Below, in pieces: positions 17,875 to 26,691 of a DNA stretch of 64,000 nucleotides (within the stretch, counting starts at the first letter, position 1; every line of letters starts with the position of its first letter). Source of the DNA: CADEDV01 sp048498035 (lineage in GTDB: Bacteria > Bacteroidota > Bacteroidia > Chitinophagales > Chitinophagaceae); NCBI GenBank assembly GCA_048498035.1, contig JBEHYT010000002.1:264526-328525 (forward strand), in the 5' to 3' direction. The position numbers and the translations under genes were made by a program. The notes beneath the pieces were generated by a model. The model worked only from the letters and a program-made list of their open reading frames with translations, did not search any database and had not been told where the DNA came from.

Positions 17875-19203
17875 TTATTTTTCGTAATTAATAATAACAG
17901 ATGCTGTGTCTGAATGGCAGCGTTCAATCAGCCAGTTTTCAATTGTTTTCTTTTCCCGTGCCGGGAGAATGCGTGAAAATCCTGCCACCAGCAACGGCAA
18001 TGTGTCCGTTTTGCCGGATGCCTGCTCATGTACAATCGTATTGGTAAGACTATACGATTTAAGGCCCGGGAAGAGTGTATTTAATTCTGCACCCAGTTCC
18101 GGCAGTGGCATTTCCAGTTTGTTGGGCGGTGGAGCGGTGGAATCCGCGCCTTTGGGCGGGAAGATATCACCCAGGATGCTGGCTTTGATTTGTGCAAGAT
18201 CAATTTCCCGCTTGGCATTCAGGCCCTGGCGAACAACCAGGCTGCTACTATCGAGACCGTAATGCGACATTCGACCACGCAATGAGTCCAGTTTACGTTT
18301 GCTCAATTCTTCACCAATCAGTAATAATTCAATGGTAGGGTGATGCCGGTCATATTTATACGCCTGGTTAACTACCTGGGTACGTGTAAACCGAAATTCA
18401 TTTTGAACAAATGATTTGGCATTTTCTTCAAAGATGGTGCGTTGCACAATGCGAACGGCGAGGAAGATACTGGGTACAAGCGTTACAATAGCCACTATCC
18501 AGATAGAGCGTACCACACCCCGATGCTGGGCACGTGTCGCAAACCGCCGGATCTTCAATTTCAGGTAGCGAACGATCAGGAATGTGGCCACGCAAATGAA
18601 AAATCCATTGATGAAGAACAGGTAGATCGCGCCCAAAAAATAATACCATTCACGTGTAGCCAGTCCAAAACCTGCTGTGCAAAGTGGCGGCATCAATGCG
18701 GTGGCAATCGCTACACCGGGCAATACATTACTTTTTTCCTGCCGCGTGGCGGCGATAATGCCTGCGAGACCGCCAAAAAAAGCGATCAGCACATCCCAGA
18801 TGGAAGGGGTGGTGCGTGCTACAATTTCATTGCGGGCTTCGTGTAGTGGGGACAGAAGGAAATAAATGTAGGAAGTTGCTATCGCAAAAACCGCGGCGAT
18901 CAGGAGATTTTTTAATCCTTTTTTCATCAACCCGAAATCCAGGATGCCGATGCCGAGACCAATTCCCATGATCGGTCCCATTAGCGGGGAAATAAGCATG
19001 GCTCCAATTACTACGGCAGTGGAATTGACATTTAATCCAATAGAGGCGATCAGGATCGCAAAGATCAGCGTCCAGAGATTCGTGCCCCGGAAACTGACAT
19101 TATTCGTGATTGATTCAATGATCACCGACTCATCAGCCCGGTCTCCATCCAGCCTGAAGCTGGTTCTTAAAAATTTACGGACAGCCCGTACAATTTCATT
19201 CAT
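17875..19203 (-). CDS. DUF389 domain membrane protein
   Basis: The 442-aa protein has the DUF389 hallmark in residues about 45-230: NLWTLIFAILIASIGLNVNS, VVIGAMLISPLMGPIMGIG, WDVLIAFFGGLAGIIAATR and VAIATALMPPLCTAGFGLA, with six hydrophobic segments. A soluble tail of about 180 residues follows (IELLLIGEELSKRKLDSLR). The biochemical role is unknown; homologues are annotated TIGR00341 or hydrophobic-domain proteins. It is first in a two-gene run with nhaD, which hints at a link to ion or pH homeostasis, though that is inference. Confidence 0.88.
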   Translation of the reverse strand: MNEIVRAVRKFLRTSFRLDGDRADESVIIESITNNVSFRGTNLWTLIFAILIASIGLNVNSTAVVIGAMLISPLMGPIMGIGLGIGILDFGLMKKGLKNLLIAAVFAIATSYIYFLLSPLHEARNEIVARTTPSIWDVLIAFFGGLAGIIAATRQEKSNVLPGVAIATALMPPLCTAGFGLATREWYYFLGAIYLFFINGFFICVATFLIVRYLKLKIRRFATRAQHRGVVRSIWIVAIVTLVPSIFLAVRIVQRTIFEENAKSFVQNEFRFTRTQVVNQAYKYDRHHPTIELLLIGEELSKRKLDSLRGRMSHYGLDSSSLVVRQGLNAKREIDLAQIKASILGDIFPPKGADSTAPPPNKLEMPLPELGAELNTLFPGLKSYSLTNTIVHEQASGKTDTLPLLVAGFSRILPAREKKTIENWLIERCHSDTASVIINYEK

Positions 19204-19340
19204 GGTTTGGTTATTATCATCCGTTCAAATCGCTTTTGGCAAGATACGCCAGTTTGCCGGAATACAATAACGTTAAAGAAACCGTAATGCAAAATATTTG
19301 CCTTACATCCCCGTTCTTAGCTTCCAGCTAAATTAAAACG

Positions 19341-20948
19341 ATGCGATCACCCCTGCTTTCATTTTTTTTATTAATAAATACCAGTTGTATGCTCGCGCAG
19401 CGCGGAGAAAATCCACCGCCCGGTACGGCAGCGGAGCATCGCTGGTGGAACCTGTTGCATTATACAATTTCTATCCGGCCGGATTACGACAAACAATTCA
19501 TCAGCGGAACGAATGAAGTCAGCTTTGCAGCTCTATCCGCCGGGCAATCACTCTATATATCACTACAACAACCGATGCATATTTTGCAGGTGCGTTGGCA
19601 AAATAAAAATCTGCGCTTTGAGAAGACCAATGACGAGCGCTACCTGGTCTATTTTCCGGAAATAATTCCTGCCGGAAGCCGGCAAACGATCCAGGTTTCA
19701 TTTGAAGGAAAACCGGCTGTGGCAAAAGATCCGCCGGTAGACAATGGCTGGATCTGGGCCAAAGACCAGCAGGGCCGTCCATGGATGAGCGTCTCCTGCG
19801 AAGGTTCCGGCGCCAGCATCTGGCTACCCTGCAAAGAAGTGTTGTATGATGAACCAGAGGAAGGCGTACAATTCAATATCACCGTACCGGGAAACCAGGT
19901 TGCTGTTGCCAATGGCCGCCTTACAGGAAAACAAAAATTGGCCGGAGGATATATTACCTACAGTTGGAAAGTGATCAGTCCTATCAACAGTTATAATATC
20001 ATTCCCTATATCGGGAATTACAAGACCTGGCATCGCAACTTTAAAGGTGTGAAGGGCAACCTGGACTGTGATTTTTGGGTGTTGGATTATAATCTTGAAA
20101 AAGGGAAGCGTCATTTTTTGCAGGTAGATACCATGCTGCGGGCATTTGAATACTGGATGGGGGCGTACCCGTTTTATGCGGATAGCTATAAACTGGTGGA
20201 AGCGCCGATGCCGGGCATGGAGCACCAAAGCGCCGTGGCGTATGGAAATGGATTTCAGAACGGGTATCGCGGCAAAGACTTTATTTCAAACAGCGGCTGG
20301 GGTTTAAAGTGGGATTTCATGATGGTGCATGAAAGTGGTCATGAATGGTTTGGCAACAGCATAACCGCTTCCAACTATGGCGATAGCTGGATACACGAAG
20401 GATTTACAAAATATCTTGAAGTTCTTTACACCAGCTATGTATACGGAGTAGAGGCAGGAAATGATTATGCCATCGGCACCTGGCGGCGAATCAAAAATGA
20501 TGAACCTATTCTAGGAACCAATACAACCGACAAATATTACAAGGGCGGCGCCATGCTGCACATGATCCGGCAGATCATTGGAGATAGTGCTTTTCGGAAC
20601 GTTTTTTCAGGATTGCAGCGGGAATTTTATCATCAAACAGTAACTACCGGGCAGGTGCTGGAAGCCATTTCGCGCCTCAGCGGACAACATTTTGAATCCA
20701 TTTATAAGCAATACCTCGAAACAAAGCAGGTGCCGGTGTTTCATTATAGGATTAGCAATGACGTGCTATATTACCGTTGGGAAAACTGTGTTGCAGGCTT
20801 TGCCATGCCATTGAAGTTTACAATTGATAAAGCAACACAATGGTGGATTCATCCTACAGAACAATGGCAGGAAATGCCAATTCATATTAAGCAGCCGGAT
20901 GAGTTCCGGGTAGACCGGAATTTTTATATAGAAGTAAAAAAAGAATAA
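19341..20948 (+). CDS. Exported M1-family metallopeptidase
   Basis: The 535-aa gluzincin starts MRSPLLSFFLLINTSCMLAQ, a signal peptide. The N-terminal beta domain is followed by PMPGMEHQSAVAYG, which takes the place of the GAMEN exopeptidase motif. The zinc site is HESGHEWFG followed 18 residues later by the third ligand Glu in WIHEGFTKYLE. The sequence YYKGGAMLHMIR is the typical Tyr-containing segment. It is shorter than full aminopeptidase N because it lacks the HEAT-like C-terminal domain. It acts in the periplasm or at the surface on peptides. It faces rmuC with a 10-bp gap. Confidence 0.92.
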   Translation: MRSPLLSFFLLINTSCMLAQRGENPPPGTAAEHRWWNLLHYTISIRPDYDKQFISGTNEVSFAALSAGQSLYISLQQPMHILQVRWQNKNLRFEKTNDERYLVYFPEIIPAGSRQTIQVSFEGKPAVAKDPPVDNGWIWAKDQQGRPWMSVSCEGSGASIWLPCKEVLYDEPEEGVQFNITVPGNQVAVANGRLTGKQKLAGGYITYSWKVISPINSYNIIPYIGNYKTWHRNFKGVKGNLDCDFWVLDYNLEKGKRHFLQVDTMLRAFEYWMGAYPFYADSYKLVEAPMPGMEHQSAVAYGNGFQNGYRGKDFISNSGWGLKWDFMMVHESGHEWFGNSITASNYGDSWIHEGFTKYLEVLYTSYVYGVEAGNDYAIGTWRRIKNDEPILGTNTTDKYYKGGAMLHMIRQIIGDSAFRNVFSGLQREFYHQTVTTGQVLEAISRLSGQHFESIYKQYLETKQVPVFHYRISNDVLYYRWENCVAGFAMPLKFTIDKATQWWIHPTEQWQEMPIHIKQPDEFRVDRNFYIEVKKE

Positions 20949-20958
20949 CCGGCACCGG

Positions 20959-22299
20959 CTACATTTCCTGATCCGGTTGTTGCAATGCGCCCGGTAAGGA
21001 TTTTTTAGGTTTTACGCCAAGCTCCCTTAATTTTTCGGCTTGTCCAATTAGGTTTCCTGATCCGCTTTTCAATTGTCCAAAGGCGTTGTCGTAACTTTTT
21101 CTCGCTTTTTCAAGAGCATTGCCGATATCTTCAAGACTGGAGACAAAATTTACAAACTTGTCGTACAGCGCCGCGCCACGCTGGGCAATTTCCTGCGCAT
21201 TGCGGTTCTGGTATTCGCGTTTCCAGAGATCAGACAATAATTTAAGTGCGGCAATCAGGTTGGTTGGACTGATCAGGAGAATGCGTTTGTGATAGGCGAA
21301 ATGCCAGAGATCAGGATCCTGTTGCAATGCCAGCAGGTAGGCCGGTTCATTGGGAACAAAAAGCATTACGAAATCAAGGGTGGGTGCAAAATCCTGGTAG
21401 TTTTTCCGGCTCAGGTCTTCAATATGCCGGCGAATGGAACGCAGGTGTTCTGCAATATTTCGTTTTTGTTCATCGGGATCGGTGGCGGCCACGTAACGGG
21501 CATAGGCAGTTAATGAAACCTTGGAATCCACGATCACTTTCCGGTTGTCGGGATAGGCGATGATGACATCGGGCTGCATCCGGCTGCCGTCTTCATTTTT
21601 CAGGTAATTACCATCGGCATCTTTCAGGTATTCCTGGATAAAATATTCACGGTCTTTGTGCAGGCCGGATTTTTCGAGAATGTTTTCCAGGATCATCTGG
21701 CCCCAATCGCCCTGTACTTTGCTATTGCCCTTTAGGGCATTGGTAAGATTATTTGCTTCTTCGCTGATGCGGTTATTCAGTTGTACCAGCTTTTCAAGTT
21801 CTTTTCCCAATGAAAAGCGCTCATTTGAATCCCGGTTATAAGTTTCTTCCACTTTCTTGCGAAAGGTGTCGATGTTTTCACTCAGTGGCTTCAGGATGGA
21901 ACCCAGGCTTTCCTGGTTTACTTTGGTAAACTTTTCGGTTTTTTCATCCAGGATGCGGTTGGCGATATTTTCAAATTCGGTGTGAAACTGGCGTTTCAGT
22001 TCTTCGAGCTCTGACTTTTGCGTATCCAGTTTTTCCTGCAGGGAACGGTTATCGGCTGAAGCATTGGTGGCATCGGCAAACCATTTGGCAACATCGCGTG
22101 TGCTGTTGGCCAATTCTTCTTCGCGGGCCTGCAATTGTTGGGAAAGAATCCTGTTTTTCTCAGTTTCGGCCGCAAGGCCTGTATTTGCCTGGTCAAACGC
22201 GCTTCTCGACACTGATTTTGCACGTAAAAACAAACTGCCCATCAGCCATCCCAGGGCTATGCCCAGGGCGATACCGCCAATTAAATATGCCATTTCCAT
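20959..22299 (-). CDS. rmuC: DNA recombination protein RmuC
   Basis: The 446-aa protein has an N-terminal membrane anchor (MAYLIGGIALGIALGWLMGS), a long coiled coil to about residue 180, and the RmuC nuclease-like domain: QGDWGQMILENILEKSGLHK, QPDVIIAYPDNRKVIVDSKV with the Asp, Asp and Lys of a PD-(D/E)xK-like core, and FVPNEPAYLLALQQDPDLW. RmuC limits rearrangement at inverted repeats and takes part in handling of DNA ends. It is transcribed alone, divergently from the WbpD-like gene. The identification is secure. Confidence 0.95.
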   Translation of the reverse strand: MEMAYLIGGIALGIALGWLMGSLFLRAKSVSRSAFDQANTGLAAETEKNRILSQQLQAREEELANSTRDVAKWFADATNASADNRSLQEKLDTQKSELEELKRQFHTEFENIANRILDEKTEKFTKVNQESLGSILKPLSENIDTFRKKVEETYNRDSNERFSLGKELEKLVQLNNRISEEANNLTNALKGNSKVQGDWGQMILENILEKSGLHKDREYFIQEYLKDADGNYLKNEDGSRMQPDVIIAYPDNRKVIVDSKVSLTAYARYVAATDPDEQKRNIAEHLRSIRRHIEDLSRKNYQDFAPTLDFVMLFVPNEPAYLLALQQDPDLWHFAYHKRILLISPTNLIAALKLLSDLWKREYQNRNAQEIAQRGAALYDKFVNFVSSLEDIGNALEKARKSYDNAFGQLKSGSGNLIGQAEKLRELGVKPKKSLPGALQQPDQEM

Positions 22300-22371
22300 A
22301 ATTTCCTGCTTGAGGAAGGAAAAAGTACAAAAAATAAGGGAAAAAGAATTCCTGATGCGGTATTGTGTTGC

Positions 22372-22402
22372 TTTTAGGATGAAAATGTGAATTGTATATT
22401 TG
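22372..22402 (+). promoter_or_regulatory. Probable promoter of the WbpD/WbpB-like pair
   Basis: A perfect -7 element TATATTTG (22395-22402) of the Bacteroidota type is preceded, at 19-nt spacing, by TTTT (22372-22375), a 3/4 match to the -33 TTTG. It lies 40 bp before the start codon, and GGAGGAAA precedes the ATG. Confidence 0.6.
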
Positions 22403-22441
22403 CAACGCTTCCCTTTTGCGGGGAATCTGGAGGAAATTATA

Positions 22442-23038
22442 ATGACCGCACAACGCTCAAATAATGAATATTACGCGCATCCCACGTCGGTGATTGATGA
22501 TGGCGCAGTAATTGGCAAGGGTACCAGCATCTGGCACTTTTCCCATTTGATGCCGGGTTGTGAGTTGGGTGAGCACTGCAATATTGGACAAAATGTGGTG
22601 ATTGCCCCCGGCGTGAAGTTGGGTAACAATGTGCGTGTGCAAAATAACGTGTCTATCTATGAAGGCGTTCTTTGCGAAGACGATGTATTCCTGGGGCCTT
22701 CCATGGTATTTACCAATGTGGTTAATCCCCGCAGCGCCGTTAGCCGTAAGCATGAATACAGGACAACGCTCGTAAAAAAGGGCGCGACGATCGGCGCAAA
22801 TGCCACGATCATTTGTGGCCATACGATTGGCAGTTTTGCATTTATTGGCGCCGGCGCCGTTGTAACCAAAGACGTGCCGGCTTATGCGTTGGTGATGGGT
22901 AATCCCGCCCGGCAAACGGGTTGGATGAGTGAATACGGTCACAAACTTATATTCGATAACCACGGCAATGCCACTTGCCCGGAAAGCGGGGAGCAGTACC
23001 ATCTTGAGAATGGAACGGTTGTAAAACAAAAGCAATGA
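22442..23038 (+). CDS. WbpD-like hexapeptide-repeat N-acetyltransferase
   Basis: The start at 22442 follows a good GGAGGAAA site; longer frames have no ribosome site. The 198-aa protein is a left-handed beta-helix with hexapeptide repeats from residue 15 (VIDDGAVIGKGTSIWHFSHL, NIGQNVVIAPGVKLGNNV, GATIGANATIICGHTIGSFA) and the family end YALVMGNPARQTGWMSEYG. This closely matches WbpD/WlbB, which acetylates the 3-amino group of UDP-GlcNAc(3NH2)A in the pathway to 2,3-diacetamido uronic acids of surface glycans. It lies 1 bp before the WbpB-like gene. The partner aminotransferase (WbpE) is not in the window. Confidence 0.88.
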   Translation: MTAQRSNNEYYAHPTSVIDDGAVIGKGTSIWHFSHLMPGCELGEHCNIGQNVVIAPGVKLGNNVRVQNNVSIYEGVLCEDDVFLGPSMVFTNVVNPRSAVSRKHEYRTTLVKKGATIGANATIICGHTIGSFAFIGAGAVVTKDVPAYALVMGNPARQTGWMSEYGHKLIFDNHGNATCPESGEQYHLENGTVVKQKQ

Positions 23039-23039
23039 C

Positions 23040-24068
23040 ATGGGCAAGAAGATAAAATTTGCGGTGGTGGGCTGTGGACATATCGGGAAACCTCATGCGG
23101 AAATGATCAGCCGCAATGAAGATTGCGAGCTGGTAGCGCTGATCGACATAAAGAAAAAGGAGCAGTTGGGAATTGATCATTTTGATGCACTGTTTTTTAA
23201 TAGTTTGGAAGCCTTCCTGGAATCACCGGCGGCTGAGTTGGTGGATGTTGTGAATATTGCTACTCCCAACGGCTACCATGCAGAACAGGCAATGCTGTGC
23301 CTGGAAGCGAAAAAGCATATCGTGATAGAAAAGCCGATTGCGCTTAGCAAAGCCGATGCGGAAAAGGTGATCTTCAAGGCGCTCCAGGTACACCGGCAGG
23401 TATTTGCCGTGATGCAAAACCGGTATAGTCCGCCCAGTATCTGGCTGAAAAAAATGCTGGAGAGTGGGAAGCTGGGTAATGTTTTCCTGGTGCAGATCAA
23501 TTGCTATTGGAACCGGGATGCGCGTTATTACAAGAAGGGAAACTGGCATGGGAAAAAGGACCTGGATGGAGGTACGCTTTTTACGCAGTTTAGCCATTTT
23601 ATTGATCTGATGTATTGGTACTTCGGCGATATTTCAAACATACAGGCCCGGTTCAGGGATTTTAGCCATCAGCAACTGACAGATTTTGAAGATACGGGTA
23701 TTGTGAATTTTGATTTTTTGAATGGAGGGGTAGGTTCATTTAATTACAGCACTGCGGTGTGGGATAAGAACCTGGAAAGCAGTATTACCATTATTGCTGA
23801 ACATGGGTCGATAAAAGTAGGCGGGCAATATATGAATGAAGTAGAATATTGTCATGTGAGAGATTATGTAATGCCAGATCTTTTGCCAACTAATCCGGGG
23901 AATAATTACGGGGATTACCGGGGAAGCGCCGCCAACCATCATTTCGTAATTCAGAATGTGGTGGATGTGTTAAATGGAAAAGATACCATTGATACCAATG
24001 CACTGGAAGGGCTGAAGGTGGTGGATATTATTGAAAATATTTACAAGCACAAGGATGGTGGTGAATAA
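23040..24068 (+). CDS. WbpB-like Gfo/Idh/MocA oxidoreductase
   Basis: The 342-aa protein has a Rossmann start KIKFAVVGCGHIGKPHAEMI and the EKPIALSKADA motif near residue 98. RYSPPSIWLKKMLESGKLGN, NCYWNRDARYY and DLDGGTLFTQFSHFIDLMYW also match WbpB/WlbA, the NAD-dependent UDP-GlcNAcA 3-dehydrogenase. With the acetyltransferase immediately upstream (1-bp gap) it forms two of the three steps making UDP-GlcNAc(3NAc)A for polysaccharide or glycoprotein decoration. The pair stands alone here, apart from any glycosyltransferase cluster. Confidence 0.9.
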   Translation: MGKKIKFAVVGCGHIGKPHAEMISRNEDCELVALIDIKKKEQLGIDHFDALFFNSLEAFLESPAAELVDVVNIATPNGYHAEQAMLCLEAKKHIVIEKPIALSKADAEKVIFKALQVHRQVFAVMQNRYSPPSIWLKKMLESGKLGNVFLVQINCYWNRDARYYKKGNWHGKKDLDGGTLFTQFSHFIDLMYWYFGDISNIQARFRDFSHQQLTDFEDTGIVNFDFLNGGVGSFNYSTAVWDKNLESSITIIAEHGSIKVGGQYMNEVEYCHVRDYVMPDLLPTNPGNNYGDYRGSAANHHFVIQNVVDVLNGKDTIDTNALEGLKVVDIIENIYKHKDGGE

Positions 24069-24112
24069 AAGATTTTTCCGCCGCTGATTTCAAAATTATT
24101 TTATAGCAGAAT

Positions 24113-24485
24113 CACTAGTGTCCGGGGAAAAATTATTGCACAACCGAAATTATCATTGCTTTTGAACAAGAGAATGAAATACTGAGTGAATGAATTTTTA
24201 TTGCGGCCTTTGCGAAACCTTGGCGGCCTTTGCGTTACAAAAAGAAGTTCTTCATAAATGCAGTATCGCCAAGAACGCCAGGAGCCGCAGAGAACGCGAG
24301 GTGGTCAACCGATTTATTCATCACTAATTCCCGGATAGAATTTTACCGTACAGCCGAAATAAAGACTCTCTTTGCATAAGAGGGGTTGCTTTTAATCTAT
24401 GCAAAAAGCAGGTCAAATAAGCTTTGACATTCAGGCTAATAAATAGGAGCCGGATTTAGATTTTTATTTTCTCCGGACAACAATG
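24113..24485. mobile_element. MITE-like element, copy 1 (373 bp)
   Basis: The ends are inverted repeats: left CACTAGTGTCCGGGGAAAA, right (reverse complement) CATTGTTGTCCGGAGAAAA. It is flanked by near-identical 10-bp duplications, ATAGCAGAAT (24103-24112) and ATAGTAGAAT (24486-24495). The right 135 bp match copy 2 at 40.8 kb. No transposase frame is present, so it would need an enzyme in trans. The interior holds an imperfect internal direct repeat (24137-24171 with 24347-24384) and GCGGCCTTTGCG-type repeats. A 10-bp duplication suits IS4-like transposases, but the family is not proven. Confidence 0.75.
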
Positions 24486-24554
24486 ATAGTAGAATGCCCT
24501 GATCCGGTTTCTTAAGGAGCAGGGTTTATTTTTTTGTTCCTGCCGTTTCCTGGT

Positions 24555-25322
24555 TTACGTGGTTTTCTGGATGAATTTGATCCAGTTTCCAAACTGTATA
24601 GTGCGGGAAGTAGTGCCGGGCAAAAAATCCTCAAGTGCTTTGTTCAGCCAGTCCTCTGCAGCATCGTAGGTACAGTGGCCGTTTTCCACGGCCGATATAA
24701 TATTGCTTTGCGTGGTGAAGTATAGCGATAGTTGCTGCCGGTTAAATTGAACCGGGTTTTTAAAACGTTCTTCGGTTATCATTGAAAATCCTTTTGGAGC
24801 CAGGTTTGCCGTGGTCCAGTCATAGCTATTATTCCGGGGTGGAGACGGAAATTTTTTCAGGTACATGTTCTGGAACCAGGCTGTAAACAGCGGTTGATTT
24901 TCCATTTCGGCGATAAAATGGTTCTCATACAGGATCAGCCATCCGCCGGGTTTCAGGAGACGATGCGCTTCGCGAAGAAAGGCGTCGATATTGAACCAGT
25001 GTACACCAGAACTTACTGTAATAAGATCAAACAGCTGATCGGCAAAGGGTTGTTGTTCTGCCGGTGCAATTTGATAATGAATTTGCTGCGGCAATGGTGC
25101 ATGCCGTAGCATTTCTTCGGAGATATCAGTACCGTACACGTTGTTGGCAATTTCAAGCAATGCCTGGGTAGAGAGACCGGTGCCGCAGGCTACGTCGAGC
25201 GCATTTTCCAGTTTTTCCTGAAGGTGAAGAAAAAGGCGTATATGGGCGATGGTATTGGAGTGGAATTGCGGTCGTCCTTTTGCATACCGTGCCGCTGCGC
25301 TGGCGGGGGAGAAGTAGTTCAT
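24555..25322 (-). CDS. Class I SAM-dependent methyltransferase
   Basis: The 255-aa protein has the SAM-binding motif I ALDVACGTGLSTQALLEIA (about residue 41), the acidic residue of motif II in VYGTDISEEML, and FDLITVSSGVHWFNIDAFLR followed by LLKPGGWLILYE, typical of the type-11 (UbiE/TAM-like) fold. The early segment SAAARYAKGRPQFHSNTIAH is common in this subfamily. The methyl acceptor is unknown. It stands alone, with a 260-bp gap beyond its start, and no clear promoter was found there. Confidence 0.88.
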   Translation of the reverse strand: MNYFSPASAAARYAKGRPQFHSNTIAHIRLFLHLQEKLENALDVACGTGLSTQALLEIANNVYGTDISEEMLRHAPLPQQIHYQIAPAEQQPFADQLFDLITVSSGVHWFNIDAFLREAHRLLKPGGWLILYENHFIAEMENQPLFTAWFQNMYLKKFPSPPRNNSYDWTTANLAPKGFSMITEERFKNPVQFNRQQLSLYFTTQSNIISAVENGHCTYDAAEDWLNKALEDFLPGTTSRTIQFGNWIKFIQKTT

Positions 25323-25581
25323 GAGAGAGGGAGTTGAGCGATAAAGGTAGGAAGCAACCGGTTAAATGAATTACTATCGAAAGCTAGACATACTTCATTT
25401 TCTAATTGCGATAAGAACGTTGGCAATTGCGATATTTTCTTTATTGTCCCTGCAAATAAATCTTCAATAACAGAGGGTAAATGGCAAGCGCCAAAAAGCA
25501 GTTTTGCGAAGGATTTGATTGGAATGGCCGGCTAAATCGAAAAGTAGCCGGGGTAAAAGGTTTTTAAAATCACCTCTCGGG

Positions 25582-25851
25582 TCATTTTCCTGCCCGAATT
25601 TTGCGTTTCTTTAAATTTTCAGCCGTAGGCTTGTCCGGAAAGAAATCCCTCAAAGAGTACTTAAATTCTTTGCCGAGGTGGTTGATGTGATTCATGTTGT
25701 ATTTCGCCGGGTGATTGGGACTTTCAACCTGACCAATGTAACCACGAGATAAGTCAAGCATCAAGGCAACGTCGTGCTGAGAGGGACCTTTCTCAAGTCG
25801 CTTCTCACGGACTTTGTTGATAACAAACTGTTCAATTTGGTTTTGTAACAT
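25582..25851 (-). CDS. XRE-like helix-turn-helix regulator
   Basis: The 89-aa protein has a lambda-repressor-type HTH at residues about 15-65 (SQHDVALMLDLSRGYIGQVE covers the two core helices), then DFFPDKPTAENLKKRKIRAGK with a basic tail. It is divergent from the broken lipoprotein gene, with 121 bp between the two start codons, at the left edge of the AT-rich island. It may regulate the island, as small XRE proteins often do beside defence or mobile genes; this is inference. Alternatively it belongs to the older lipoprotein locus. Confidence 0.75.
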   Translation of the reverse strand: MLQNQIEQFVINKVREKRLEKGPSQHDVALMLDLSRGYIGQVESPNHPAKYNMNHINHLGKEFKYSLRDFFPDKPTAENLKKRKIRAGK

Positions 25852-25972
25852 GCAGCCATCAAGGCGAAGGAAAAGAAATCCTTCTCCGTTGTTGCCTATA
25901 TTTATATACGCAAATTATTTGGATATTAGCTCAGTCAAAGGGAGTAATTCAGGGTATCAAATAAAACCTATT

Positions 25973-26353
25973 ATGAAAAATTTACTAAGCCAAATCAGCT
26001 TTTGCCTTTTGTTGTCTTTGCTTTGGCAATGCGGTAAGCCATTGCCTGAAGATTTCAAGATTGTAAGAAACCAATCTGGCGACAAATATGCCATTCAAAG
26101 TGGATGGTCCGGAGAAGGAGTTGATGAATACAACGAAAAGCAGGCTCGATACAAATACTAGTATTATTATTTGGGAGAAACTTCAAATGGATGGGTAGTT
26201 GAAGTAGCATTAGGAATGCAAAGGCAATTCAATGATAGCTTTAGTGCTAAAAACTTTTTTGCCTTTTACCAAAGGCAACAGGGAGTATTGGAAAGGCGAG
26301 TCAATGAAAGGGAGATTGAAGATTCTCTTAAAAGACTGAAACACAGCTATTAG
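25973..26353 (+). pseudogene. Lipoprotein-like gene broken by an in-frame TAG
   Basis: The frame starts MKNLLSQISFCLLLSLLWQC, a signal with a possible (atypical) lipobox Cys at residue 20. It runs for 62 residues to TAG at 26159-26161. The same frame stays open beyond (YYYLGETSNGWVVEVALGM) to TAG at 26353. Both halves read as coding and together would give about 125 residues. A single nonsense change is the simplest account; a short protein ending at 26161, or a sequencing error, is possible. I do not recognise the family. Confidence 0.5.
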
Positions 26354-26398
26354 TACCCTACATAAGAGTAAATAATTACAAATATATGTTTGACTTTT

Positions 26399-26426
26399 TT
26401 TGACAACTAAAAATACACTATATTTG
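26399..26426 (+). promoter_or_regulatory. Probable promoter of the defence-like island
   Basis: TATATTTG (26419-26426) fits the -7 element exactly. TTTG (26399-26402) lies upstream with a 16-nt spacer, slightly shorter than the usual 19. The start codon at 26443 is 17 bp downstream. All following genes to 34819 are on the same strand with gaps of at most 90 bp. Confidence 0.55.
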
Positions 26427-26442
26427 TATAAATATAGTAAAA

Positions 26443-26679
26443 ATGACTGAAAAAAATCTTGCTCTAAAAAGGGAAAGATTCAAAAATGTAGCATCAAAAA
26501 GAGTACAGAAAGTTCTGGATAGTATAGATAGTTTAGCCAAATGCTCTAATAGAAACAATTATGATTACACAGATGAGGATGTGACGAAAATGTTGAAGGC
26601 TGTGAAAGAACAAATTAAAATTCTTGAAATATCTTTCACAGAGAAGACAAGGAGCCGAACCAAAACTTTTGAATTTTAA
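26443..26679 (+). CDS. Small helical protein at the head of the island
   Basis: The 78-aa, highly charged protein is predicted helical throughout (RFKNVASKRVQKVLDSIDSL, then DEDVTKMLKAVKEQIKILEI) and ends basic (EKTRSRTKTFEF). It begins 17 bp after a promoter-like site and ends 12 bp before the methyltransferase, so it is the first gene of the transcript. Size, charge and place suit a regulator, antitoxin-like or adaptor role, but no family is recognised. Confidence 0.65.
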   Translation: MTEKNLALKRERFKNVASKRVQKVLDSIDSLAKCSNRNNYDYTDEDVTKMLKAVKEQIKILEISFTEKTRSRTKTFEF

Positions 26680-26691
26680 CCACCACTGTAG

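Noticed and set aside
19341..20948. Calling this gene pepN
   Set aside because: It lacks GAMEN and the C-terminal domain of aminopeptidase N.
22400..22441. Upstream extension of the WbpD-like gene
   Set aside because: The ATG at 22442 has a strong GGAGGAAA site and matches the family start.
24170..24310. Repeated GCGGCCTTTGCG-like units as a CRISPR array
   Set aside because: Only two or three imperfect units, no regular spacers and no cas genes.
25582..25851. HTH gene and broken lipoprotein gene as a toxin-antitoxin pair
   Set aside because: They are divergent, one has a signal peptide, and neither matches a toxin family.
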